A stretch of 62,239 nt of DNA from Setomelanomma holmii. Its lineage: Eukaryota > Ascomycota > Dothideomycetes > Pleosporales > Phaeosphaeriaceae. The notes under the pieces are model-generated. The model was not told the DNA's origin, made no database searches, and was given only the letters and a program-made list of their open reading frames with translations. Location: NCBI GenBank assembly GCA_010015745.1, contig ML978308.1:1-62239 (forward strand). Reading direction: 5' to 3'. Below, piece by piece: positions 11,144 through 22,736 of the stretch; within the stretch, counting starts at the first letter, position 1; each line of letters begins with the position of its first letter. The translations under genes were made by a program, and so were the position numbers.

Positions 11144-11545
11144 TTTTCATGCGACTGATATCGCTGTCATCCTCTTCCTGTGTTGTTCATCCACCAGATT
11201 CGGACACAGCTTCCTCTTTATGCTGCTTCGATAGTGTCGCCATGTATACTCGATAGTGCATGTGGTCGAGTGTGCCGTGTCGTTAGAAAGTCAATGCGCT
11301 GTGGTTGATCACGCGCGGCTATCGCGCCAAGTTATGGTCGATCATCCTTCACGCCTTGAACATCATCATCACCTTGGAGCGCCCTATGCGACGTGTGTTA
11401 TTAGCACAAATAGGAGACCAGAATGGCTTCAAACAACACGTCTAAGATGTCTTGCCTTATCTTTTACACCCTCAGCGTCCCTGGCTGACGCACTTTTGGG
11501 GTCAACCTCACTTTATCAACAGCTAAGAAAGAGCTCGGGATAAAA
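11144..11545. promoter_or_regulatory. Divergent intergenic region
   Basis: About 400 bp between the minus-strand FAM210-like start and the plus-strand start at 11546. It presumably holds both promoters. No supported gene or distinctive repeat is seen. Confidence 0.3.
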
Positions 11546-12586
11546 ATGTCACTGTTGAAGAAGGGATTACTTGAAGCTACCAAAGCCACGGCAAAACAAC
11601 CCGAGCTGAAGTCAGATACGTTATCGAGCCAGCATATTGAACCACTTCCACAACACGGCGCATACGCATTCCTCCCGTTTATCTCTCTCAGCACCACAAC
11701 ATCAGATCCAGCCCATGGACCAATAAAGGTTAAGGACACTTCATCATGGACATATTCCGGGCCCATACTCCGACCATCTGCCACCCATCTCCCGCCCTCA
11801 TTGCACACCTGGTCGCAACTCACTATCTCCGACCCATCATCATTTCTCCAGCGTCTGATACCTTTATTCTCGTTCCTACAATCGTTCCTAGCAGAAGCCG
11901 ACGTGGAATGCTACTGGCTCACTATCCGCGCATCCAAACCAACACCAGAGTACGACGAGCGAAGATGGCATATCGATGATGATTTCTTCCTCCCGAATTT
12001 CGACGGACGCGCGATGTCCGATCCAGAATCGCTTCCCACCCGGCAAGCGCGCTGCAAAACTCGTCAGGCCAAGAACGAAGACGAGATGAAGAGTAGATAC
12101 AAACTCTGCACAACCCTCCTCGGCGCATCAACGCTATTCGTACAGGACAATGAAACCGCTTTGCACACCATAAAAACTACGAAAGCACATGAGCGACCAA
12201 AACACCAACACGAATGCACAACCCTCCGTTGTTTCGGGTGCAGTACATACGCAGATACCGTCCGGCACTCTCTCGCCCAGCAACTCCAGCACCACGAGAC
12301 CATCTCCGCAGCACCCAACGAAATAGCCTTCTTCCGCATCGGCCAACATCACGGCGCCGTACATTCCGAGCCCGCACACGACACGGATCGGATTTTCGTC
12401 AACATTGTGCCGGGTACGGAGAGAGAGTTGAGAGGTTTGGGGGCGAAGTGGGGAATGGCGTGGCCACGGGCTTGGATGTTGGGAGTTACGGTTCCTGGGG
12501 GTGTGGAACGGGTGGGACGGGGGAGTGACGAGGCGGGGGATTTGCTTGGACTAGGAGATGAGATAGGACTGAAAATCAGACGCTGA
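11546..12586 (+). CDS. Hypothetical protein, possible HxD..H oxygenase-like fold
   Basis: Single exon, 346 residues, from an ATG with A-rich context (AAAAATGTC). I do not recognise the family with certainty. Visible features are RRWHIDDDFF (an HxD pair near residues 142-144), YKLCTTLLGASTLFV (a likely beta strand after the metal site), FFRIGQHHGAVHSEP (a distal His) and DRIFVNIVPG (an Arg followed by a beta strand). That order of HxD, strand, distal His and Arg resembles Fe(II)/2-oxoglutarate oxygenase-like folds and the uncharacterised DUF1826 family. This is inference from motif order. There are no signal peptide or membrane segments. The last 50 residues are Gly/Arg/Asp-rich. Confidence 0.6.
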   Translation: MSLLKKGLLEATKATAKQPELKSDTLSSQHIEPLPQHGAYAFLPFISLSTTTSDPAHGPIKVKDTSSWTYSGPILRPSATHLPPSLHTWSQLTISDPSSFLQRLIPLFSFLQSFLAEADVECYWLTIRASKPTPEYDERRWHIDDDFFLPNFDGRAMSDPESLPTRQARCKTRQAKNEDEMKSRYKLCTTLLGASTLFVQDNETALHTIKTTKAHERPKHQHECTTLRCFGCSTYADTVRHSLAQQLQHHETISAAPNEIAFFRIGQHHGAVHSEPAHDTDRIFVNIVPGTERELRGLGAKWGMAWPRAWMLGVTVPGGVERVGRGSDEAGDLLGLGDEIGLKIRR

Positions 12587-12821
12587 GATCAGAGGCATAC
12601 TGCCAAGTCGTAGGGAAACCATGATCGACTTGGCACGGTTTGACAAGAAACTGTTAAGCTGTGCTGCAAAGAAGCTAGCTAGCCATTTTGTCTACATAAA
12701 AACAATGGATGCCACATTGCACAACTCGATTGGCCCCTTGCGCAGGCTTTCGTGTCAGAGTAATTACCACATGCCCCATGTCCCCCTCAGTTCTCTGCCT
12801 AGCCGATCGTGACACCCGCAT

Positions 12822-15800
12822 TCACAGCTTCTCAGCAACCTCCACAAACTCATCCAAATTCCTCACCGGCCTAACACCCGCGCTAATTTGCATACTGGCA
12901 CGACAAGCATGCAGATCTTTGATCAATACCGGATGACTAGCATTAGTCACACTTTCCACATCCACCGAATCCGCAAGGACCTCCGGCTCTGCGGGCAATC
13001 CAGAGTCGGCAATGCCCATCGCTGCTTTTGCCTCGTCTAGAATCTTCTCTGCGACGTCTTTCTCGAGCGTGAGGACGCCGCTGAGGTACGTGGATATGGC
13101 CTCTGGAATCGCTTCGGCCGATGACGTGTCGTTGATGCCAGTTTGCAATTCCTCGAGTTTAGGCTCGATCTTATGTTCCGCGAGAATGACCTCCAGAGCG
13201 GAGAGGGCGGAAGCTTTCTTCTCGTCCAGTGTAGGCTCCTTAGGCTTGGACTGCGCTTGCAGGTGGACTGAGAGCTTAGAGCGCTTGGACGATAAGGGAG
13301 AAATGTAGTGGGCGTAGAAGTCTGTCATGTCCTTCTTTGTGAGCTTGTCGAGATGCTCAGCGTCAGTATCGGCTGAAACACACTTAGTGACGCGTCCATC
13401 ATCATGAAATTGCCAGCAAGCTTACCCTGCTTGAAATCATACGAGTCGCTGTAGATATGATTCCAGAATCTGTTGTCCTCTTGCGACAGATTCTTTAGCT
13501 TGGCCAGACGCTTGTTTATCATCGCACGCTTGTGTCCCTCAAAGTCCTCTTCGCTCATTTCTTTCAGCGGCTTCTCAAAGGTGGTGAGGAAGTTTTCAAT
13601 GCGACCTTCCAAATACCTACAGTCCTTCTCGCTCTGGATGAGAATCCTGTACCCTGCCCATGTGTCCTGGAAGCTCTGACCCGAGAAGACGACGTAGCCA
13701 AGCTGTTCGATCGTTCGCAATTGGTTGAAGCACGGCTCGTCGGTCATCTGGCTGAGAAGCATCAGTTTAGCGCGAAGGTCGTTGTCGTAGCGTCCTCCAG
13801 CAAACAAGCTGTACTCAATGCAGTGGTTGACATTGGCGGGATCTTTCAACTGTTTCTCGTAGATGAAGTTGCAGCTTGTAGGCCACAGTAGATTCCGTCG
13901 TACGGCCACTTGATTTGCTGGTAACCGCTTTGGCTTCAGTGTCCTCTCGACAAGGTCTGTAATCTTCAGTGCCTCTTCCTTGTACAGGTTGCCGTGTGCC
14001 AACACCTCGATTTGACACTGGGCCAAGATCTGAGGGATCCATTGCTGCACCTCCTGTGCGGTGATGTCCTCTAGCTCTCGAGATAGCTCATCGTTCATGA
14101 AGTTCTTCTCATTTTTAAATGCTCGAGAATAAGTACCAACCTGGTGGAAAGGCTGTCCGTAATCCCAATTGCGCAGTTGCCGTATCAGTCGCTCATGCAC
14201 GATGTCGAATCGATCCTGCTTGATCTCAATGTCTCGCGCCGATGTGAGAACCTTCTCTAAAAGTACATGCAGCTTGTCATTGTAGCCACTGACTGTGATC
14301 GATAGACCGCTCATGTGGTTCGTGAAGTCGTAAACTAAGCCCGAGATATCGGCATCATATGAATATTCGACCAAGCTATCGTTGACAAGCTCTCGGTACA
14401 GCGTGCATATGATCACGATTCGAGCTGTGACGTTCGTGATCGGCGTCCGCAAGTATACGTGCACGTTGGCCTTGGGTACCCAGAACTGGTCGTCCTTCTT
14501 CCACCATATCCGCACATTATCATCGTGCCTGATTAGTGTTGGCTCTTTGCTTGGCTGTTCCACCTCCTTCTTCTCAACGTCCAGTCTGCTCGGGATGAAC
14601 TCGTTCTTGTGAGGGAAATGTAGTTCTGCTGATCGCTCCTTGCTTTCGAAAGCGGTCTTGATCTCTGCTAGGAAATCCTCCGGTAGTTTTTCGACCTTGT
14701 ACTCAGTGCCGTACCACTTTTCTTTCTTGTCCCAACCGCCTGGGAAATCCTGGCTAACAATTGTCATCCTGAAGTTGTCCGGACGTAGATAGGACAAGGC
14801 TTCGCTTATGCGTTGGGCGTCGAACTTCTTGATCGTGGCTGGACCACTCAAAAGCTGCTTACGATCATAAGGCTTCTGCATGGTGCCGGCTAAAGAGCTT
14901 GCGGTCCTACTGGGAGGGCTCTTCTGCTTGAAGCGGAATTCAACTTCGCTGATCTGGATCTGCTCGTCGACAATCCACTTTTGAGGCTCCTTCTCCCTGA
15001 TCATGCCAATGTATTGGAATATGGTCTTAGCGACCTCTTTGTAGTTCTTCAAGCCATCCTCTGTCAGCTTGACATTGATACTGAACGTGCCAGATCCAGG
15101 GCAAAGCGATGATCCGCCGGCCCCTAGTCCATTTGCCCAGCCTTTGGCTTTGATGTGAGCTAGAATACTGCCTGGGCCCTCGTGACCGATCAAATGGCTT
15201 AGGTACCTAGACGGCTGAGATTGGTAAAGTTCTTCTTCATCACGATAGGCGAATTGTAGTTCCAAGGATCTCGATTCCAAGACCGGCTTCGCAAAAGTCT
15301 GCGTAAGCAACTCGTTCTTTGTGTAGACGGGCATATCCCAGCGTCTCCGGCCAAGATCCTTGTTCGGTATAGCCGCGAACACCTCCTCTACCCATTCCTC
15401 TAGAGTATCTAAGCTCTCACGACCTAGGACTACTAGCTTCATCCGATTTGCCGAATAGTGCGTAGAGTGAAACTTCATAAACTCGTCCCTTATCTTGACG
15501 CCTCGCGCGATAGGATCGTCATGTAAGGTCTTCCAGCTTCCTGTCGAAAAGTGGCAATAAGGATGCTGTGGGTTGGCCAAGGCCTTATTGAGCTGGTGCA
15601 ACCGCCATGTATCATTTTGAAGATTCTTCTTGTTCTCCGAGTCGACAGCTTTGATCTCGCGATCCACAGTATCCTCGAGAAACAGCGGCGAGATGAAGAA
15701 CTGGCCAAAGCGATCCAGAGCTCCCCATAGAGGCGAGCCGTCCTTTTCGCTAGATGCAGGCAAATTTGTCTGTGACGCACTCGGTGTTTGTGCTTGGCTG

Positions 15801-16444
15801 CTGGATGGCGTGGAGGATGGATATGAGAGCTCGAAGTAGTAGTTGGTCGATGTTGACGCGGTGAAGGCATTTGAGTGGCCGCCGTGCTGAGTCAAATACT
15901 TGTTGTATGCATTCTCTTCTGGGTACTTCTCGGTGCCCATAAAGAGCAGATGTTCGACGGCATGCGCAATACCGGGCATGTCGTCCGCATCACTGAAGCT
16001 GCCCACGTTCACATCCAGCGCCGCGCTAGCCTTGTCCGTCCCAGCCTCGTGTATGAGCAACACCTCGAGCTGATTTTGCAGTGTAATGACCCTGTATGCT
16101 CGATCGTCGAGCTGTGGTCTCTCGAGGTCCTCTATGCGCGGCACAGCGCTCCTACCCAGCTGTTCCCCCATTTTGCCTACTCGTGTCGCTCTGTGTGATG
16201 TACTCGCAAGGCTTCGGTGAATGGTAAGCGAAGGAGTGGCTGCAGCCTGGAGGGACGTAGGCTTATATACACGGCGAAGTTGCGGGGAGCTAGTGGCGGG
16301 AAGAGTAATAGCTGAGTCGACTGATGACGCTGTCGTGTAGCTACAACTGCCCCAGTCAGTCGGTGAACGTGGAACGAGTGTTCGGCGTGGTTGTACGAGC
16401 GACAGATTCCCCAGAGACTGTCGTGCACCTAGGAAGTATCGCAT
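12822..16444 (-). CDS. STE23: M16 metallopeptidase, insulysin / Ste23-like
   Basis: Two exons, 13426-16444 and 12822-13372, joined across a 53-nt intron (GTAAGC..TTTCAG), give 1,189 residues, or 1,098 from the internal Met at residue 92 (ATG at 16169-16171). The product is a zinc peptidase that degrades small peptides; yeast Ste23 also processes a-factor. The inverted zinc site HAVEH is at residues 161-165, and the partner Glu lies in the REIKAVDSENKK segment. Further M16 domains follow, including the PPSRTASSLAG and MTDEPCFNQLRT regions. Residues 1-91 are Ser/Arg-rich with few acidic residues (RRTLVPRSP, IHRSLAST), like a mitochondrial presequence. M92 corresponds to the usual cytosolic start, so dual forms are plausible. 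It is transcribed divergently from the EthD gene. Confidence 0.92.
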
Positions 16445-16799
16445 CTACAGCACCGCTAGGGGGGCCTGCCAATGTCTAACACGGGCTCTGCGTTGCGTGC
16501 TGTCCAACCTCTGCAGGTAACAGCTCTCCTCCAATAGACAATCGCGCACTATCTTGCGGTACCGCAAAGCAAAGAGCGGTGAGACAAGGCTGAGAATGCT
16601 GCGGTGGGGAGCTTTGAGAGGCTCTGTTGGAGTCGCGAACAATGCGCAGTGCTGCAGCTCGAATCTCGTCCCGCCCCGCTGGTAGCGAACAAGCAGCAAG
16701 CGTCACAGCGGGTGCGACTGGGGCCGATCCTATCAGCAAGGCTGCATGCACGAGTCCACTCCTCACTTACTGTGGGGGAGCTTCATCAAACTGTCCATC
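16445..16799. promoter_or_regulatory. Divergent promoter region, Ste23-like / EthD genes
   Basis: A 355-bp gap between two head-to-head genes, assumed to hold both promoters. No clear TATA box or repeated motif was noticed. Confidence 0.35.
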
Positions 16800-17314
16800 A
16801 TGGTGCCGAAAGCCTTGCAAGCAGGATATGCGAACACTACGGGATTCCGCAAGGTAGTAAAGGCGACCATATATGTCAAGAAGGAGGGCATGTCCGACGA
16901 GGATTTCATTGAGTACTACAATACCAAACATGCTCAAAGCGCGGTGCCAATCCTTCAGCGCCACGGCGTTATCAGTTATAGCCTTGTAATCCTCTCCTTG
17001 CTCAACTTATCTTCCACCAAGCCGGCCTTAGCAGTCGGACTGCGCTTCTTGGTAGCTGACGGCAGCAGACGTACCATCTCGAGCGCGACCGGAAGGTGAT
17101 CCAGGACATTATGCATGGCAAGGCAAAGCTCATGGATTATGACGCCATTTGCACCTTCGTCTTCCCAGACTATCTGGCGCTTGCAAAGTTCCTCTACGAC
17201 AAAGATGGTGCGGCGCTCAGCGACGATCATGAGAACTTTATGGATGACTCGCAGATGAAGATGATGGTCGGAGACGAGTACATGCTCATCGAGGATGGCA
17301 AGAAGGTAGAATGA
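16800..17314 (+). CDS. EthD-domain protein
   Basis: Two exons, 16800-16985 and 17069-17314, with an 83-nt intron (GTAATC..CAGCAG, phase 0), give 143 residues. The start at 16800 (ATCATGG) was preferred over the in-frame ATG upstream at 16746. The N-terminal VKATIYVKKEGMSDEDFIEYYNTKHA matches the EthD pattern: a beta strand, then a D/E-x-F-x-x-Y-Y-x-x-x-H-A helix. The C-terminal half holds the second ferredoxin-like strand-helix unit and ends in a MMVGDEYMLIEDG segment. EthD proteins are dimeric alpha-beta barrels found in various oxidation and pigment pathways. No particular substrate can be inferred here. Confidence 0.8.
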
Positions 17315-17406
17315 TGCCTCCTGAAAGAAGCGCATCGCTGTCGTTGGGTATCATTAAAGTAGGTAGACCTGTCGTCAAGTGATCAGAGCACGCATGGGTT
17401 TGGCAA

Positions 17407-18296
17407 TTACCTTCTGCCGCCTCCTCGACCTCTGCCTCTGCCTGCAGAGGCTCGAGGCCTCGGACAGTTACTTGAAATGTGCCCTTTCTGGCCGCACTTG
17501 AAACACTCCACCTTGCTCATATCCCGCGGTTTGACATCGCCGGATAGTGATTGTAGGCCGCGAAGGCTCATGTCTTCATCGATACGTCTCGGTGGGGCCC
17601 GTGGTGAGTCTTCGTATTGTCGTGAGTCTGTGTTGCGGCTGTTGCGCTTCTCTGCAGCGACTTCGCGTCTCGTCTCCCGGATGAGTGCGGCTGTAGGGTC
17701 ATCGCTGTCGTATTCTTCTGAGGACGACTCGATCTCTCCTTCCGACTGCTCTGCCTTTTCGAATGTGGCCGGCTTCTGCGCTGTGTCAGCAATTATGATA
17801 ATCTTTTTCCTGCATATAGTCACGCACGTCTTTCTTCTTCACGCCGCCACCAAACTTCTTTCTGATGGGTCTTGCTTCTTCCTCGCTGGCTTCTCCCTCG
17901 CTACCCGCATCGATCTCCGCGAAGCCTGTGTGCTTGACCTGCAGTGAATCCTGGCGTCTACCCTCTAAAGGGTCCTTGAAGCTCAGCACCCACTTCGTCT
18001 CACCTGCGTGTTGTGCCGCCTTGTCAAGAGCCTCTTGTCGCTTCTTTTCTTCCGCGTCTATAGCAGATTGTATGATTACGTGGTCTGGAGTCCCCGGCGC
18101 CGATCTTCCGTTTGACAAACGCGCTTTCTTCGAAGGGGGACCGTTAGGCGTCGATGGAGGCGAAGCTGTAGCTTTGTGTGCAGAGCGTTGCATGAACTGT
18201 ATTCAACTTAGCCATTGATGCGCTTGTCAAAGGAGACGACATTACCTTCATCGTCATGAGACGGCTCGACATAGTTTTGGGTGTATCTGAAGCCAT
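17407..18296 (-). CDS. MPP6: MPP6-type nuclear exosome cofactor with CCHC zinc knuckle
   Basis: Three exons: 18246-18296, 17828-18196 and 17407-17775. The short first exon (17 codons, start context CACAATGG) joins across a 49-nt intron (GTAATG..TACAG) so that the N-terminus reads SSRLMTMKFMQRSA, the conserved MPP6 motif that contacts the exosome. Intron 2 is 52 nt (GTGCGT..GCGCAG). The protein is about 262 residues. After the motif come a basic Pro/Ser region (GPPSKKARL), a KWVLSF segment, an acidic Ser/Glu stretch, and a C-terminal CFKCGQKGHISSNC zinc knuckle with an RGRGRGGG tail. MPP6 proteins link the RNA helicase Mtr4 to Rrp6 and the core exosome in RNA processing and decay. The zinc knuckle plus RG tail implies extra RNA binding. 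An annotator starting at the Met within exon 2 would miss the diagnostic motif. Confidence 0.8.
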
Positions 18297-21200
18297 TGTG
18301 CAATGTGAAGGTATTTGTCCTTTGTCCCACAGTTAAGCTGTTGAGCGACGTTGTATTTGTGGGTGTTTCGAAGTTGTTCAGCGCGGGCAACCACGATGAA
18401 CTTTTGGTGCACAGACCACCGCGCTTGGACCCTTATGCGCGGGAGATATCATGAGGTTGAACTCCGCTGGTTTCATTCCCTCACATTTGGCTGCACGCAT
18501 TTTCCCTTGCCCGGTGTATCGCTTCCTGAGCTGAGGATGCTGAGCTGGCGTCTTACAAGGAAATCACGCAGCAGAGAGGCACACAGCATTAGCCGAGGAA
18601 CAAGATGACCATTGGATAACCCATCTTCTGCTATAGAAAGAGAAGGAACGACTATCGAAGACCATGGTCTGACACACGAAATACTGCAAGCAGCATCGAT
18701 TGCCTCAGCTATACCACTTTGTTCCATGAGCGCTTGACCTGCACGCATCGGCGTTTTGCTCCAGCACCTTTGCCGACGAATGTTACAGACAACTTCCCCG
18801 GTCAGTGATCGCGACTGTTGATGATCTGTTTCAATCTTGACTTCAGTTTTTAGTCTCCAGGTACGACTCCATTCCTTTGAATACGTCCTCATCAGTTCGA
18901 TTTCGATTGTGTAGAAGCCATGGGTTCCTGATACTATTTGCCGGCGGCTCATGCAGTTTCCTTGGGTACCGGACAGCAGCTGTGTGCATTCGGCTTCTGA
19001 GGCGATGGAATGTATGAGTTGACGACCTTGTGACGTGAGACATGATGTTGATGCAGCGAACATGATGATTTGGGAGTGCGGCGGCACTATTCACCTGATC
19101 GTGAAACCGTTGGTATTTTCAGCTTGGTCGGGACGCCGTTGGCGTGGGAGCTCTTGAGAACAACGACAACCTTAGTTGCTGATATGCCGCCATAGCAGCC
19201 TTTTGTGACTCGTCTTCGGCCATGGAGGACAGATGCTGTTGCGATTTGCGCCTTGACAGCGATGATTGCCATGTCGAAATTGTGGACGCTCGACCGGGCG
19301 TCAAGTATGGATGTGGTGATTGTCGGGTAGCAGCTGAGCTCATGGTCGACGATGAAGAGGTGGACAATGTCTGAGATTGAGTAGAGCGAGTGGATCGGGA
19401 AGACATGATTGACAGGCGCGGAATGGACCCTGCAGCGAGATATAGTCCATCGTGGCAATTTGTCAAGGTCGACCGCCGATTATAAGTACGTTTGAGCCTG
19501 CGACACCAGCACCGGCACAAATGGACACCTCACGCTGGTGGGTCGGGCATTCCACCAACCTTCGAATGACACAATTTGCCGCAAATGCACCACCAGCACG
19601 ATAAGGATTGCGGTGGGTAAGAGATGACATGGCGGTCGAGGTGCGGCGAGTTGAGCATCGATGCAGGCAGAACATCGGATGCACGAAATCGTCCAATCGA
19701 AACCGGTTACCAGGATACTCTTGGCCTGAAAACGCAGATGATTTGTTGCGAAAGTGTTGGTCTAGCATTTTTGACAAATCATGGGGAATTGAGGGGTCTC
19801 GGAATGCGCTTAGATGCATAGGCGATGGTGGTCTGTGACTATCGGGAGTTTGGTGGTGAGTATTCCAAATCTGCTCAAATTGGAAGCCGCGCTAAGGACC
19901 CTGGCAAGCATGGCATCGGATTGTTGAAACACGACGCACGGTGACGATCGCATCTACCTCGTGTGCACTTGAACTTTTCAAGGTTCACAAATCGCTTGAA
20001 GACCTTCCAACGGTAGTCGAAAGTCGGTTTCCAGCTTCCTCGCTTACGCCAGTGCAGCTTTTCGGCCGAGCGATCGTGGCGACAAGATCCAGATATTACC
20101 TTCCCTGCTGAATCGCACGAGTGGTGTCAGATTTGTCCAACATGGTTCTCGAACAACTGTCACAAGGCGTTGTACATATGAGTAAACTGATCGTCATTAA
20201 GCGAGGATGTCTTTTCCCTTGGGTCGGCCTAAAGCCACAAGCTTTCACGCAAAACCAGGCCACCAAGCACCCGCCAGACTGCAGCTCATCATCTCAACAT
20301 CACACTGAGGGTCTGATTGATCTGTCTGAAACGTATCTACCTTTCCATCGGGCCTGACACGCGTCAGGATTTGTGGGATTGGACCGCACATCTCCATCTT
20401 ATCACATCCATGTCAGTCACCGCGGCGGGATCGTTCCACTTCAGTATTGCCTTGCAGAGACGATCGTATCTCGTCTTCCTCCCGAGTATGGCCTGACTTT
20501 TGCATTCACGTTCGTGCCAATCGAAGGCGTCACGCAGCTCCAAGCAGATGGATTGCGATACTTGGCAATGGCTCTACTCTGGTATTTGAGTTATTGGCAG
20601 CTGTCATCGTTGCAGCACATTTACACTACAATCCTTCAAGCCCCGTGGTCAGCTGCAGTTGGAGCCGCCACAACACCATACCGACTCGTGTACGGGTACA
20701 GAGCTTAGACTCACTCTCACCGCTCGGGCGATCTCCGCACCAGCTAGTCTCGAAGGCCCTCCGCATCGATTCACAATGAAGAATCTGAAGTCAAAGGTCC
20801 AACGTAAAAGGCCAAATCTCCATCATGTGTGTTTGGTTCAAGGCATATGCTCAGATGCGCTATGCAGCTTGTCCGTCTTGAAGGTCCTGCGAAAGCAGCT
20901 AATCGAGACTTTCCTTGTAGTCAAAGACCTAAAGTGTACATTTCTGCGCATTGTTTCTGGTGCAACGGTGCGGTCCGCGTGTTCCTTCCAGAGTCATTGG
21001 ACGCTGCAGCAACCCCTCCCAAGAACCATGGTAGCCACGACCATCCCCACAACTTCAGAACATCTTCAACATTTACATTCGCAGAGAGCATGCCAAAGGT
21101 CCTGATTATATCTGCCTTCAACCTCTGCACAGAGGCAGAATGTGTCACTCACCATTCTTACCCAGCTCTGCCGAAGTATAGGTCGTCCTGGAGCGGCATT

Positions 21201-21411
21201 GAAGTAGTTGGATTGATTCAGCTGCGAAAAAAGTTGACGGTCTTTGTTACACTGCAACTACATCATGTCAACCAGACTTGAAGCATTCCCAACATTCAAC
21301 AGCCGCAGCTGGTTCTCGCCGTGAAAGAGGGCCCGATAGTTACCCTCACTCCTCCTACCATCAACACCATTATAACACGTATTTCATGGAATTGATGAGC
21401 ATACCATCAAA
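18297..21411. other. Gene-poor interval
   Basis: About 3.1 kb with no family I recognise. Minus-strand frames at 18843-19043 (66 codons from an ATG, ending in VFKGMESYLETKN) and 18473-19062 look partly protein-like but lack support. Plus-strand frames around 20373-20708 and 20829-21281 have no recognisable motifs. See the separate entry for the Ser-rich ORF at 19119-19406. Confidence 0.3.
19119..19406 (-). CDS. Small Ser/Thr-rich hypothetical protein
   Basis: A 95-residue open frame from an ATG at 19404-19406. The N-terminal half is almost all Ser, Thr, Arg and Gln (SSRSTRSTQSQTLSTSSSS). It is followed by a short mixed segment with SRRKSQQHLSSMAEDE and AAYQQLRLSLFSR. No domain, signal peptide or membrane segment is visible. 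Downstream on the same strand a GTGAAT donor and an ACAAG acceptor could connect to further coding sequence, but the phases I tried did not agree. It could be a real small gene or chance. Confidence 0.3.
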   Translation of the reverse strand: MSSRSTRSTQSQTLSTSSSSTMSSAATRQSPHPYLTPGRASTISTWQSSLSRRKSQQHLSSMAEDESQKAAMAAYQQLRLSLFSRAPTPTASRPS

Positions 21412-22736
21412 ATGCACAAGCACTCACCAAGCTGGTTCATGCTATCGTCTGAGGCCACAACACATATAGGTCTCGATGCCCTGGTTCCAGCGGTCAACTT
21501 CACCTTCTTTGCGCTTTGCATCGTCTGTCTACGATGGTATAGCAGGTCTATGTCGAGGACTGACTTTCGCACGGAAGATTACCTCATTACTCTTGCGTTG
21601 GTACGTCAGCGATAATCATCGTTGACACGAAGCTGACAATCAAAGGTGCTTTCGATTGGCATCACGGGCATCATAGGTGGAGGTACTATGGTCTCATCGA
21701 CTCGAATCTCCCATTGTACTGACCTGGTGTTAGAATTCTATCTCGACCATCGAAACCATGGCATCAATGAAGGTCGACTATTAGTGCTCGCTTCTGTGCT
21801 CAAGGTTGGCAATCACACAAATTCCCTTGACACAATTTGTGCTAAGTTTGTGCAGTTTGTCTTTGCCCAGTCGATCATGTACCATCTCGCCATCAACCTC
21901 GTGAAGGCCTCCTTCGCTCTACAGTACCTCCGCCTCTTCTCCCTGGTCCCAGCGATCGTGCGCGCATGCTACATGCTCCTCCTACTCGTACTTGGTGCGA
22001 CAGCGTGGGGTGTGTTTGGCGTCGTATTCTTATGCAAGCCCGTCCATACATACTGGGATATCACAGCTTCTGGGAAATGCATCAACGCTGAAGATCATTT
22101 CTTCTCGACCAGCATCATTGGCATCGTGCTCGACTGGGCTGTCTGTATGCTGCCGATACCGGTGGTGGGCCGACTGAAGCTGCCTCACAGACAAAGGATG
22201 GGACTCTTGTTTGTGTTTGGTCTTGGAGGACTGTAAGTATAAGTGACTTTGTAGTTCCACGCTGACAGAATTGCCACAGCGTGTGTATCGTCAGCATCTT
22301 GCGACTAATCCTAGTACACCATTATGCACACAAAGGCGAAGTGACCAGTAAGTGCCTATTGTCATCGCTCAAGGCATAACAATGTCTAAATCATACAGAA
22401 TCCGGCCAGTTTGCGCTCATATGGTCAACGGTCGAGCTCAACGTGTCAATCATCTGCGCCTCGCTCCTCGTCATGAAACCACTCTTCGCTCGCTTCCTAC
22501 CAGCCATCATGACGGACCAACCCATGTCTGCTAGAGAAGATGCGAGACTATGGAGAGGTGTGACCGGGCTGAATCTGCTTGAAGAGGCATTGGAAGCGCA
22601 AGAGAAACAGGAGGAAGACGAAGCTAGAAGGAGAGATACTGTCATCTCTCAGGGCTGGAAAAATCCAAGGCTGATTGGTGCACCTGCGAGGACTTATCGT
22701 CCAAGTAGAAGAACGAGTGCGAGACATTCTTGGTGA
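21412..22736 (+). CDS. PTH11-like / rhodopsin-domain integral membrane protein
   Basis: Four exons, 21412-21600, 21646-22232, 22280-22347 and 22399-22736, with introns of 45, 47 and 51 nt. All joins keep frame and give about 393 residues. Features of the fungal rhodopsin-like (PTH11-related) family are a first TM helix (VNFTFFALCIVCLRWYSR) followed by the RTEDYLITLAL motif, and TM helices around IMYHLAINLVKASFALQYLR, YMLLLLVLGATAWGVFGVVF with CKPVHTYW, IIGIVLDWAVCMLPIPVV and LFVFGLGGLVCIVSILR. The last helices hold FALIWSTVELNVSIICASL. The C-terminal tail is long and charged (LEAQEKQEEDEARRRD). This family is greatly expanded in plant-associated and saprotrophic ascomycetes and is thought to sense external cues. 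The ligand is unknown. An additional 5' exon cannot be excluded. Confidence 0.8.
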
